Positions 27,489 through 36,336 of a DNA stretch of 64,000 nt are shown one piece after another. The DNA lies in assembly GCF_011683915.1 (NCBI RefSeq), contig NZ_JAAQPH010000006.1, positions 1 to 64,000 of the forward strand, given 5' to 3'. Source of the DNA: Pelagibius litoralis. GTDB lineage: Bacteria > Pseudomonadota > Alphaproteobacteria > Kiloniellales > Kiloniellaceae. Below the pieces are notes generated by a model. That model saw only the letters and a list, made by a program, of their open reading frames with translations, was not told the DNA's origin and searched no databases. The position numbers and the translations under genes are program-made. The stretch's first letter is position 1; the number at the start of each line of letters is the position of its first letter.

Positions 27489-27887
27489 TTGCGCAACAGT
27501 CTGAAAACCCTGCCGCTGCTGCTCGCTGCTGCGGCCTTGTCTTTACCGGGGTCGGCCCTGGCTGCGTCGGCCGTGCTGCAGGGACTGGACAAGATCACCG
27601 CGCGGATTTCCACCTTCGACGCACCGCTGGGCGAGGCCGTGCGCTTTGGCTCACTGCAGATCATTGCGCGGGCCTGTGACAAGAAGCCGCCGGAGGAACC
27701 GCCGGAAAGCACCGCTTTTCTGGAGATCGTCGATATCCGGCCGGACTCGCCCGAGGTTCCGCTCTTCACCGGTTGGATGTTTGCTTCCAGCCCCGCCGTT
27801 TCGGCCCTGGAGCACCCGGTCTACGACGTCTGGGTGGTGGACTGCAGGAAAGACTCCAGCTCGGACGCCGAAACCAAGCCGGAATAG
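27489..27887 (+). CDS. DUF2155 exported protein
   Basis: I place the start at TTG 27489, with GAGG five bases before it, giving 132 residues. It then has a signal peptide (LRNSLKTLPLLLAAAALSLP, cleavage after ALA). The mature part carries the DUF2155 pattern: VLQGLDKITARISTFDAPLG, EAVRFGSLQIIARACDKKPP, FLEIVDIRPD, LFTGWMFASSPAVSALEHP and VYDVWVVDCR with the paired Cys. In alphaproteobacteria this gene commonly stands next to aat and acc genes; it is thought to act in the periplasm, role unknown. Its last 67 bases overlap the end of aat on the opposite strand. Confidence 0.88.
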   Translation: MRNSLKTLPLLLAAAALSLPGSALAASAVLQGLDKITARISTFDAPLGEAVRFGSLQIIARACDKKPPEEPPESTAFLEIVDIRPDSPEVPLFTGWMFASSPAVSALEHPVYDVWVVDCRKDSSSDAETKPE

Positions 27888-28471
27888 AACGTCACCTTCG
27901 TCGACACCGCCTGGGTCAGGAGTTTGCGGTAGTTTTCGCGCGGGATCTCGGTCACGCCGAAGCGGCTGAGGTGCGGGGTGTTGAACTGGGTGTCGAGCAA
28001 CAGGAAGCCGCTGCGCCTGAGACGCATGACCAGGTGGACCAGGGCGATCTTGCTGGCGTCGGTCGTGCGGCTGAACATGCTCTCCCCGAAAAAGGCGCCA
28101 CCCAGGGCCACGCCGTAGAGGCCGCCGACCAGCCGGGCGCCGTCCCAGCACTCCACGGAATGGGCAAAACCCATGTCGTTCAATTCGGTGTAGAGCCGTT
28201 CGATCACCGGATTGATCCAGGTATCGGGCCGGTTCTCGGCCGGCTCTGCGCAACCCAGAATGACGTCGTGGAAAGCGGTATTGCAGCGGACCTGAAAGGT
28301 CCCCTTTCGCAGCTTGTTACGCAGTTTGCGCGGAACGTGAAGCCGGTCCAGGGGCAGGATGCCGCGCATGTCCGGGTCGATCCAGTGCAGCTCCTGGTCC
28401 AGCCGGCTCTCTGCCATGGGGAAGATCCCGATGGCATAGGCGCGAAGCAAGAGATCCGGCGTCAGCTGCAT
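27821..28471 (-). CDS. aat: Leucyl/phenylalanyl-tRNA--protein transferase
   Basis: Aat attaches Leu or Phe from aminoacyl-tRNA to proteins starting with Lys or Arg, creating the N-degron that ClpS then recognises. The start at ATG 28471 (MQLTPDLLLRAYAIGIFPMA) gives 216 residues; an upstream TTG is less likely. Visible hallmarks are WIDPDMRGILPLDRLHVPRK, VRCNTAFHDVILGCA, WINPVIERLYTELNDMGFAH, SVECWDGARLVGGLYGVALG, FFGESMFSRTTDASKIALVH and LLDTQFNTPHLSRFG. Presence of aat, clpS and clpA in one window is consistent with a working N-end rule. The 3' end overlaps the DUF2155 gene by 67 bases. Confidence 0.95.
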   Translation of the reverse strand: MQLTPDLLLRAYAIGIFPMAESRLDQELHWIDPDMRGILPLDRLHVPRKLRNKLRKGTFQVRCNTAFHDVILGCAEPAENRPDTWINPVIERLYTELNDMGFAHSVECWDGARLVGGLYGVALGGAFFGESMFSRTTDASKIALVHLVMRLRRSGFLLLDTQFNTPHLSRFGVTEIPRENYRKLLTQAVSTKVTFYSGLVSASELESFLQSTTQTS

Positions 28472-28556
28472 GTCGGCCAATGATAACCGCTGGACGCGGC
28501 GCTGATCAATTGGCCTTGGCGGGATGTCTTTTCGACTTGCGTCGCATCGGTTCCAG

Positions 28557-28630
28557 CCCGCTCCCGCTCCCGGCCACCCACTAGGATACTGGCCCCGGGA
28601 TTATTGGGGGTGGCCGGGAGGGGGAGCGGG
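28557..28630. repeat. Long inverted repeat between accC and aat
   Basis: CCCGCTCCCGCTCCCGGCCA-CCC (28557-28579) is repeated in inverted form at 28608-28630 with a single mismatch, making a 23-bp stem around a 28-base loop. It starts 27 bases beyond the accC stop and 86 bases before aat on the minus strand. No T-run follows on either strand, so it is not a standard terminator. It could stop or stabilise the accB-accC transcript, or pause RNA polymerase before aat. Confidence 0.6.
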
Positions 28631-28657
28631 CCGGTGCCGGCAATCTCAAAAAGGGAC

Positions 28658-30001
<1,344 letters not shown>

Positions 30002-30015
30002 GGCTGGGCGGCTGC

Positions 30016-30459
30016 CTACTCGATGACCAGCAGCGGCTCACCGTACTCCACCGGCTGACCATCGCTGATCAGCACCTGGGTAACGGTGCCCGCGCGCGGG
30101 GACGCCAGCGGATTCATGACCTTCATCGCTTCGATGATCAAAAGCGTCTGGCCCTCACTGACCTGATCGCCGACCTTCACGAAAGGCGGTGTTCCCGGCC
30201 CGCTGGCGACATAGACCGTGCCCACCATGGGGGCGGTCACCGCACCGGCCGGAACCGCCTCTGCGCCCGGGGCCGCTGCGACGGCCGCAGGGGCGCAAGG
30301 GGCCGCCGGGGCCGGGGCGTAGCTCACGGCCCCGGCGCCTTTGGCGACGCGGATGCGGTGGTTGTTGATCTCGTACTCGATCTCGTTGAGGCCGGTTTCC
30401 TGCAGCAGGTCGGCAAGCTTGCGGACCAGCTCTTCATTTACTTCAAACTTCGCCATCAC
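30016..30459 (-). CDS. accB: Acetyl-CoA carboxylase, biotin carboxyl carrier protein
   Basis: AccB carries biotin between biotin carboxylase and the transferase. The 147 residues have a helical N-terminus ([20 protein letters not shown]), a flexible Ala/Pro linker ([20 protein letters not shown]) and the C-terminal biotinyl domain with [20 protein letters not shown], where the Lys of EAMKVMN is the attachment site. It ends two steps before accC and its ATG overlaps the aroQ stop, so aroQ-accB-accC form one operon. Confidence 0.96.
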   Translation of the reverse strand: MMAKFEVNEELVRKLADLLQETGLNEIEYEINNHRIRVAKGAGAVSYAPAPAAPCAPAAVAAAPGAEAVPAGAVTAPMVGTVYVASGPGTPPFVKVGDQVSEGQTLLIIEAMKVMNPLASPRAGTVTQVLISDGQPVEYGEPLLVIE

Positions 30460-30914
30460 GTCTCTTGCTGTGCGTTCAGGCGCAGCGCCAAAGCATCCAA
30501 GGCCATCAGGTACCCGTGGGACCCAAAGCCGCAGAGGACGGCGTCCGCTACCTTCGAGATGTAGGAGTGATGCCGAAAGGCCTCACGCCGATGAATGTTG
30601 GACAGATGAACTTCGATCACCGGCAGCTGTGCAGCAAGCAGGGCATCCATGATTGCGATGGAGCTATGCGAGTAGCCGCCGGGGTTGAGGATCAAGGCCT
30701 GGTGGCTGTTGCGGGCAGCCTGAATCCAGTCGATCAGCTGTCCTTCGCTGTTCGATTGACGGCATTCCACCGCCAAACCCAGCCCCTCGCCATGCTTGCA
30801 GCTCTTCGCTTCGATGTCGGCCAGACTTTCCCGGCCATAGACATCGGGTTCGCGCGTACCAAGCATGTTAAGGTTTGGGCCGTTTAGGACGAGGATCTTC
30901 GGCGCCTTGGCCAC
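30456..30914 (-). CDS. aroQ: Type II 3-dehydroquinate dehydratase
   Basis: AroQ dehydrates 3-dehydroquinate in the shikimate pathway. I place the start at GTG 30914 because GAGGAAG lies six bases upstream and the product then begins MAKAPKILVLNGPNLNMLGT, the normal N-terminus; a TTG start 30 bases earlier would add ten unneeded residues. Other hallmarks are REPDVYGRESLADIEAK, ECRQSNSEGQLIDWIQAARN (catalytic Gln/Asn region), LILNPGGYSHSSIAIMDAL and EVHLSNIHRREAFRHHSYIS. About 152 residues, typical for the family. It overlaps accB by four bases. Confidence 0.95.
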   Translation of the reverse strand: MAKAPKILVLNGPNLNMLGTREPDVYGRESLADIEAKSCKHGEGLGLAVECRQSNSEGQLIDWIQAARNSHQALILNPGGYSHSSIAIMDALLAAQLPVIEVHLSNIHRREAFRHHSYISKVADAVLCGFGSHGYLMALDALALRLNAQQET

Positions 30915-31080
30915 CAGTGCTTCCTCATTGATGAAGACGGACAAGCGTTAACATAGGCGAGCGTAAGCGCGCAATCGCCTCGTCGCCGATCACCTGCCGG
31001 GGTGCCGGGCGGTGGGCCGCGAAAGGACCCGGGCCACCCTGCCGACAGTTAGTTGAGGTGATCAGATTGCATCAGGGTGG

Positions 31081-31869
31081 TCAGCTCGCCTGGGCGCGGG
31101 CCTCGGCGACCAGTTCCTTCAGGCGCTCCAGGCTCACCACGCCTGGGACCAGGGCCGTACCGATGACCATCGCCGGGGTCCCGGTGATGCCGACCGTCTC
31201 GGCCAGGGCGTAGTTCCGGCGCAGGGCTTCCTCGATTTCCGGCAACTGCATGTCGCGCTGCAGGCGCTCGACGTCAAGCCCGGTCGCCTGGGCCACAGCC
31301 ATGACCTCGGCCTCGCTCATGGAGCCACCCGTTTCCATCAGGGTGAAATGAAAGCTCTCGTACTTGTCCTGTTTGGCAGCCGCCAGGGCGGCGCGCGCGG
31401 CCTCCACCGATTCCTGACTGAGAATGGGATATTCCTTCATCACCAGGCGCACATTGGGGTCTTCGGCGACCAGTTCCTGCAGCACCTCGGCGGCGCGGCG
31501 GCAGTAGGGGCAGCGATAGTCGAAGAACTCCACCACCGTGACGTCACCCTCAGGGTTGCCGAGGACGGGTGACAAGGGGTCTTCGTTGAGGTTGCTGCGT
31601 TCTGCGATCAGGGCCTCGCGCTGGCGTTCGGTCTCCGCCAGCTGCTGACGTTGCTCGTAGGTCTGCAGGGCCTCGACGATGATCTCAGGGTTCTGCAGCA
31701 GGTATTCCCGCACCATCTTCTGGAAGGCTTCGGTCTCGCCCGCGCTGAACTCTTTGGCGGCGTCCTGCGCCAGGGCCGCGCCGCTGCCTTGGACAACCAG
31801 GACCAAAGCCATGGCAGCGCCAGCCATGAAACCGGAAATTCTCTTTAGTATCAGTTTTCTAGATAGCAT
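31081..31869 (-). CDS. Periplasmic DsbA-family thiol oxidoreductase
   Basis: The start at ATG 31869 gives 262 residues opening MLSRKLILKRISGFMAGAAM with a signal peptide cleaved after ALA; the frame is open to 31977. A helical N-terminal extension (EAFQKMVREYLLQNPEIIVE) is followed by the thioredoxin fold with VVEFFDYRCPYCRRAAEVLQ (CPYC active site) and the cis-proline loop VGITGTPAMVIG. DsbA/DsbC-type proteins of this shape (COG1651) oxidise or isomerise disulfides in exported proteins. The M48 protease gene is 165 bases upstream on the same strand, a pairing common in alphaproteobacteria. Confidence 0.92.
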   Translation of the reverse strand: MLSRKLILKRISGFMAGAAMALVLVVQGSGAALAQDAAKEFSAGETEAFQKMVREYLLQNPEIIVEALQTYEQRQQLAETERQREALIAERSNLNEDPLSPVLGNPEGDVTVVEFFDYRCPYCRRAAEVLQELVAEDPNVRLVMKEYPILSQESVEAARAALAAAKQDKYESFHFTLMETGGSMSEAEVMAVAQATGLDVERLQRDMQLPEIEEALRRNYALAETVGITGTPAMVIGTALVPGVVSLERLKELVAEARAQAS

Positions 31870-32034
31870 CTTCCCAGTTCCTGTAGTTTGGCCGCCGGCC
31901 CTTTGGAACGGCATAGACCCGGAGATGTCCGTCAAAGATTTCCGCCAGTGATATCCGATTGTGGCGGGTGCCGGCAAATCACTTGAAGTTCAGCGGTTGT
32001 AATGCCTGGTGGTCGCTTTGCGCAGGCAAACGGT

Positions 32035-33417
32035 TCACTGGTCCTTCTTGGCCCGCCGCTCGGCCTCGTTCTTCAGGTCCTGGGCGCGCAGCCAGGAGGC
32101 CGAGTTTTCGTCCAGCAGACCGATCGCGTGGTCGGCACGGTCGCGCGCTTCGGCGAACCTGCCGCGGGCCATGGCGCCCTCTGCCAGGGCCAGGGCGGTC
32201 ATGCCCTGATCGCCCAGCCGCCCATGGGCGACGGCAGCCAGCCGCCAGGCGGAAGGATTATTCGGCTCCTGACGCAGGGTCTCCGCCAGATTATCCAGCG
32301 CCGCCCGGTCCAGGTCGCGGTCGTCCATCTGGATCTGGGCCTTGGCGAGGGCCTGGCGGATCTGCGGCGCGCCGGGCAGGGCATTGGCCGCCAGCTGGTA
32401 TTCCGGCAACGCTTCGGCGACCCGCCCGTGCTCCAGCAGCATCTGGCCCCTCAGTTCGTGGAAATAAGGATCACCCGGGGATTCGGCCAGCAGCTCATCG
32501 ATCTCAGCCAGGGCCTTTTCGATGTCCGGCACCCGGTAGTAGGCGATGGCCCTGGCATAACGGGCGGGCAGGCTGACATCGCTCTCCGGATAGGTCCGCA
32601 GAACCTGCCCCAAAGGCAGCAGGAAGCCGATCAGCTTGGCCCGCATGCGGTTGTGCATCACCACCAGTTCTTCGCTTGGCGGCGTGTCGGCGTAGGGCGA
32701 TTCGCGCACGGCCTGCTCAAGAAAGTCGATCCGTTCCTGGGTCAGCGGGTGGGTCCTCAGGTAGGGATCCTGATTGTCGGTCAGCAGGACCTCCTGTCCT
32801 TTCAGGGTCTCCATGAATTCCTGAAGACCCTTGGGGGACTGGCCGGTTGCCTGCAGCAGCGTCACCGCGGCCTGATCGGCCGAGCTTTCCTGAGTGCGGG
32901 TGTACTGCAGCAACCCACGCAGGGCGATGTCCTGTCCGCCTGAGATGACCGCGACGCCGACGCCGGGCTCGCCGGTGGCCAAGGCGGCCCCCAGACCCAG
33001 CAGATAGGTGGCGATCAGGGCGCCCCGGGTCTGCTCCAGCGCGCTACCGCGGGTTGCCAGATGGCCGCCGGAGATATGGCCGGTTTCATGGGCGATCACA
33101 CCGATGACCTGGCCGGGATGTTCGGCCCCCATCAACAACCCGGTATTGATGAACATGTTGAGACCGCCGGCAACAAAAGCATTGAGCGTGCGGTCCTGAA
33201 CGAGGTAAAGCCTAATGCCCTGGGGGCTAAGGCCGGCCGCCTGGAACAGTGGCGTTGCGTAGGTGCGGATGATACTTTCGATCTCCGCGTCGCGAATCAG
33301 CTGCAATCGATCGGCGTTCGCCCGCTGCGGCAGCAGGGCGCCGAGCAGGAGAATAACAACCAACAACAAAGGGATTGGCAGCTTGCGCACCGGTCTTTCC
33401 TCGCCTTTCAGAACCAT
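32035..33417 (-). CDS. M48-family metalloprotease with TPR repeats (BepA-like)
   Basis: The 460-residue protein has a signal peptide (KLPIPLLLVVILLLGALLP), the M48 protease core with VIGVIAHETGHISGGHLATR (HETGH zinc motif) and TRTQESSADQAAVTLLQATG (third ligand Glu), and a C-terminal half of TPR-like helices (ALAEIDELLAESPGDPYFHE, EALPEYQLAANALPGAPQIR). BepA/YfgC proteins work in outer-membrane protein quality control. The ATG at 33417 has GGAGGTGG upstream; GTG 33390 is a possible alternative with a tighter signal peptide. It is divergent from the gamma-glutamyltransferase-like gene. Confidence 0.93.
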   Translation of the reverse strand: MVLKGEERPVRKLPIPLLLVVILLLGALLPQRANADRLQLIRDAEIESIIRTYATPLFQAAGLSPQGIRLYLVQDRTLNAFVAGGLNMFINTGLLMGAEHPGQVIGVIAHETGHISGGHLATRGSALEQTRGALIATYLLGLGAALATGEPGVGVAVISGGQDIALRGLLQYTRTQESSADQAAVTLLQATGQSPKGLQEFMETLKGQEVLLTDNQDPYLRTHPLTQERIDFLEQAVRESPYADTPPSEELVVMHNRMRAKLIGFLLPLGQVLRTYPESDVSLPARYARAIAYYRVPDIEKALAEIDELLAESPGDPYFHELRGQMLLEHGRVAEALPEYQLAANALPGAPQIRQALAKAQIQMDDRDLDRAALDNLAETLRQEPNNPSAWRLAAVAHGRLGDQGMTALALAEGAMARGRFAEARDRADHAIGLLDENSASWLRAQDLKNEAERRAKKDQ

Positions 33418-33466
33418 AACTAACCACCTCCAGCGATCATTTCAACGTAAGCCGTCACTGTCGGTC

Positions 33467-35044
33467 TTGAAGATCTGCGGTCTGGCCGGGCTCAGCCTGG
33501 CTGTTTTGGGCGCCTGCGAGGCGCCGCGCGAGCCGGGCGTGATCGCCACGGTTGAGGGATTCGCGGGTCTGGTGGCCGGCGATGAGCCGCGCGCGGTGAT
33601 CATTGGCCGCGATATCCTGGGTAACGGCGGATCGGCGGCCGATGCCGCTGTGGCCATGTATTTCACCATGACGGCAACCCTGCCGTCACGGGTCGGGATT
33701 GCGGGGAACGGGGTCTGTCTGGTTCACAATGCCGGCCTGACCTTGCGGGATCGGCCGATGGGTGTCGATGTTATCGAGTTTTTGCCGGGCACGGCAGGCG
33801 CCGGCGGGCTGCAGCTTGCCGGTCCACGGGCGATGGCCGTGCTCCATGCGCGACATGGCCTGTTGCGTTGGGCGGCCTTGTTGAACGAGGCTGAGCGCCT
33901 GTCGCGCCTCGGCCACGGCGTCAGCCGCGCTTTCGCCAAGGATCTTGCCGCTGCGGCTGCCTTTGTTTCCGCCGATCCCGGGCTGCGCCGGGTTTTCTCC
34001 AACAAGGCTGGTGAGTTGGCCGGCGAGGGCGATCAGATTGTGCTGTCGGAGCTTTCCGGTCTGATTTCCGGGCTGCGCCGCCAAGGTGCCGGCTATCTCT
34101 ACACCGGCGCCTTCGCGAACCGCTTCGTTGAAGCGGCCCAGGCCAGCGGTCTCTCGATTACCACCGAAGACCTGCGCCAGACGCTGCCGGCGATCAAGCA
34201 GCCCCTCACCGTGCCTTTCGGCGATAGCGTCGCATATTTTCCCTCGAATGACGGCGGCCTGCTGGCTGCGCAGATGTGGGGCATGCTGACCGATGTGCAG
34301 AGCTACGACGGTGCAAGCGGCGCGGAAAAAGCGCACCTGCTGGCGGAGGCCGGACAACGGGCGTTCTCGCAGCGGGCCGTCTGGCTCGGCCGCGATGCCG
34401 GCGGACCGTCGGCCGATCTGGTGTCTGAGGCGCATTTGAGAGAGCTGCTGGCCGGCTTCAATGCCCGGCAGCACAACAAGCTGGCGGCCAGTCAGGGCGC
34501 GGGCCTGCAAACGGTTTCCAATCCCTTCAGTGCCGGTTTCGTGGTCGCCGACAACTGGAGCAATGCGGTGGCCTGCAGCTTTTCCATGAACGGCCTCTTC
34601 GGCGCCGGCCGCATGGTGGCCGGCACCGGGGTGCTGCTGCCCAAGGAAGCGGCGCAGGGGGCGAACAGCCTGAGTGCCGGGATTATTGCGAACCCCTTCA
34701 ATGGCACGCTCTACTTTGCCGGTACGGCGAGCGGCGGCCTGGCGGCGCCGGCGGCGCTGACCCGGGTGATGCTGGAAGGCAGTGCGACGAACGGCACCAT
34801 CGACGCGGCGCTGGCGGCCCCCCGGCTGGTGAACGTGGCGAGCCCGGATGTAACGTTTTATGAGCCCGGCCTGGATCCGGCCATCCTTTCGGCCCTGCGC
34901 CAGTGGGGACATGCCCTGCAGCCGGAACCCGGGGTGGGCCGCGCCAATGCCCTCAAATGTCCGACCGGCCTGCTCAATGACGACAGTACCTGCCTGGTGG
35001 GTACCGACAGCCGGGGCCACGGACTGTCGGTCAGGGTCCAGTGA
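33467..35044 (+). CDS. Gamma-glutamyltranspeptidase-like lipoprotein with altered nucleophile
   Basis: The best start is TTG 33467, giving 525 residues with a lipoprotein signal (LKICGLAGLSLAVLGAC, lipobox LGAC). The body is the Ntn-hydrolase GGT fold: ILGNGGSAADAAVAMYFTMT, RPMGVDVIEFLPGTAGAGGL, ALLNEAERLSRLGHGVSRAF and, at the normal self-cleavage point, NPFSAGFVVADNWSNAVACS. Ordinary GGTs have T-T-H-x-S-V-V-D there; here the nucleophile Thr is replaced by Ser (about residue 355) and the following T-H by A-G. Later, GRMVAGTGVLLPKEA keeps the oxyanion loop. It may process more slowly or be non-hydrolytic. It sits next to an aminotransferase. Confidence 0.8.
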   Translation: MKICGLAGLSLAVLGACEAPREPGVIATVEGFAGLVAGDEPRAVIIGRDILGNGGSAADAAVAMYFTMTATLPSRVGIAGNGVCLVHNAGLTLRDRPMGVDVIEFLPGTAGAGGLQLAGPRAMAVLHARHGLLRWAALLNEAERLSRLGHGVSRAFAKDLAAAAAFVSADPGLRRVFSNKAGELAGEGDQIVLSELSGLISGLRRQGAGYLYTGAFANRFVEAAQASGLSITTEDLRQTLPAIKQPLTVPFGDSVAYFPSNDGGLLAAQMWGMLTDVQSYDGASGAEKAHLLAEAGQRAFSQRAVWLGRDAGGPSADLVSEAHLRELLAGFNARQHNKLAASQGAGLQTVSNPFSAGFVVADNWSNAVACSFSMNGLFGAGRMVAGTGVLLPKEAAQGANSLSAGIIANPFNGTLYFAGTASGGLAAPAALTRVMLEGSATNGTIDAALAAPRLVNVASPDVTFYEPGLDPAILSALRQWGHALQPEPGVGRANALKCPTGLLNDDSTCLVGTDSRGHGLSVRVQ

Positions 35045-35084
35045 TCTCCCTGAAAGCGATGGCCTTGACGCGCTTTTCGATCCG

Positions 35085-36242
35085 ATGGCCCTGAAGGTCG
35101 CTGCGCGGGGGAACGTCCCGCCATTCATCGTCATGGACGTCATGCGGGCGGCCAACGAGCGCGAAGCCGCCGGCGGTGATGTCTTGCACCTGGAGGTCGG
35201 TCAGCCGGGCACTCCGGCCCCCGACGCGGTGCTGGCGGCGGCGCGGCGGGCCCTGGACAACCACCTGATCGGTTATACGGATGCCATGGGCCTGCCCGGC
35301 CTGCGCCGGCGTATCGCCAGGCACTATGCCGATTGGTATGACGTTGATCTGGACCCCCGGCGGGTGATGGTCACAACGGGCTCTTCGGCCGGCTTCCTGC
35401 TCTCTTTCCTGGCGGCTTTTGAGCCCGGCGACCGCGTTGCCCTGGCGGCACCGGGTTACCCGGCCTATCGCAACATACTTTCCGCGCTGGGCGTGGAGCC
35501 CATCCTGCTGCCGGCGGAGGCCGAGCACCGCTTTCAGCCGACACCGGAACTGCTCGAGCGCCTGACCGCGCCGCCGGACGGGCTGATCGTCGCCTCGCCG
35601 TCCAATCCCGCCGGCACCATGGTGGGCGAAGCTGAACTCACGGCCCTTGCGGACTACTGCGGTGCCGCCGGCATCAGGCTTATTTCCGATGAGATCTATC
35701 ACGGGATTTGTTTCGCCCAACCCGGCGTGACGGCACTTTCGCTGCGCGACGATGCGGTGGTCATCAACAGTTTCTCGAAATACTTCTCCATGACCGGTTG
35801 GCGCCTCGGCTGGATGATCCTGCCCGAAGACCTGGTGCGGCCGGTTGAGTGTCTGGCCCAGAACCTCTTCATCTCGGCGCCCTGTCTTTCGCAGATCGCG
35901 GGGGAGGCCGCCTTCGACTGCGGTGCGCAGCTTGACGGCTATGTCGCCGCCTACGCCCGCAACCGGTCGCTTTTGCTTGAGGCCCTGCCGAAGGCGGGGC
36001 TGGACCGCCTGGCCCCGGCGGATGGCGCGTTTTACATCTATGCGGATGTCGCCGCCCTGACCAACGACAGCGAGGCTTTTTGCCGACGCATGTTGGCTGA
36101 GATCGGCGTGGCGGCAACGCCGGGGACTGATTTCGATCCCGAGCGTGGGCACCACTTTCTGCGTCTTTCTTTCGCGGGGCGTGAGGCAGAGATGGCAGAG
36201 GCGGCGCGGCGTCTGCAGGACTGGCTGCCTGGGTCCGGATAA
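35085..36242 (+). CDS. PLP-dependent class I/II aminotransferase
   Basis: The start is ATG 35085, giving 385 residues; it lies 40 bases after the GGT-like gene. Fold-type I hallmarks are DVLHLEVGQPGTPAPDAVLA, IGYTDAMGLPGLRRRIARHY, VMVTTGSSAGFLLSFLAAFE, IVASPSNPAGTMV, IRLISDEIYHGICF and the PLP-lysine segment INSFSKYFSMTGWRLGWMIL. The closing HHFLRLSFAG matches the substrate-binding Arg. Related enzymes act on aspartate, alanine or aromatic amino acids; the substrate is not clear. A bidirectional terminator follows. Confidence 0.93.
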   Translation: MALKVAARGNVPPFIVMDVMRAANEREAAGGDVLHLEVGQPGTPAPDAVLAAARRALDNHLIGYTDAMGLPGLRRRIARHYADWYDVDLDPRRVMVTTGSSAGFLLSFLAAFEPGDRVALAAPGYPAYRNILSALGVEPILLPAEAEHRFQPTPELLERLTAPPDGLIVASPSNPAGTMVGEAELTALADYCGAAGIRLISDEIYHGICFAQPGVTALSLRDDAVVINSFSKYFSMTGWRLGWMILPEDLVRPVECLAQNLFISAPCLSQIAGEAAFDCGAQLDGYVAAYARNRSLLLEALPKAGLDRLAPADGAFYIYADVAALTNDSEAFCRRMLAEIGVAATPGTDFDPERGHHFLRLSFAGREAEMAEAARRLQDWLPGSG

Positions 36243-36274
36243 GACTCGTCTTCGATTGGTTGGCCAAAAGGAAA

Positions 36275-36305
36275 GGGCCTCACCGGAAACGGTGAGGCCC
36301 TTTTT
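36275..36305. terminator. Bidirectional terminator between the aminotransferase and rne
   Basis: GGGCCTCACCG (36275-36285) pairs perfectly with CGGTGAGGCCC (36290-36300) around loop GAAA; TTTTTA follows on the plus strand and CTTTCCTTTT on the minus. It lies in the gap of convergent genes. Confidence 0.9.
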
Positions 36306-36336
36306 ACATTCAGGGTCCAGGCTGGAATGCCCGCCG

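Noticed and set aside
30914-30944. Upstream TTG as the aroQ start
   Set aside because: The GTG at 30914 has a much better ribosome site and gives the family-typical N-terminus.
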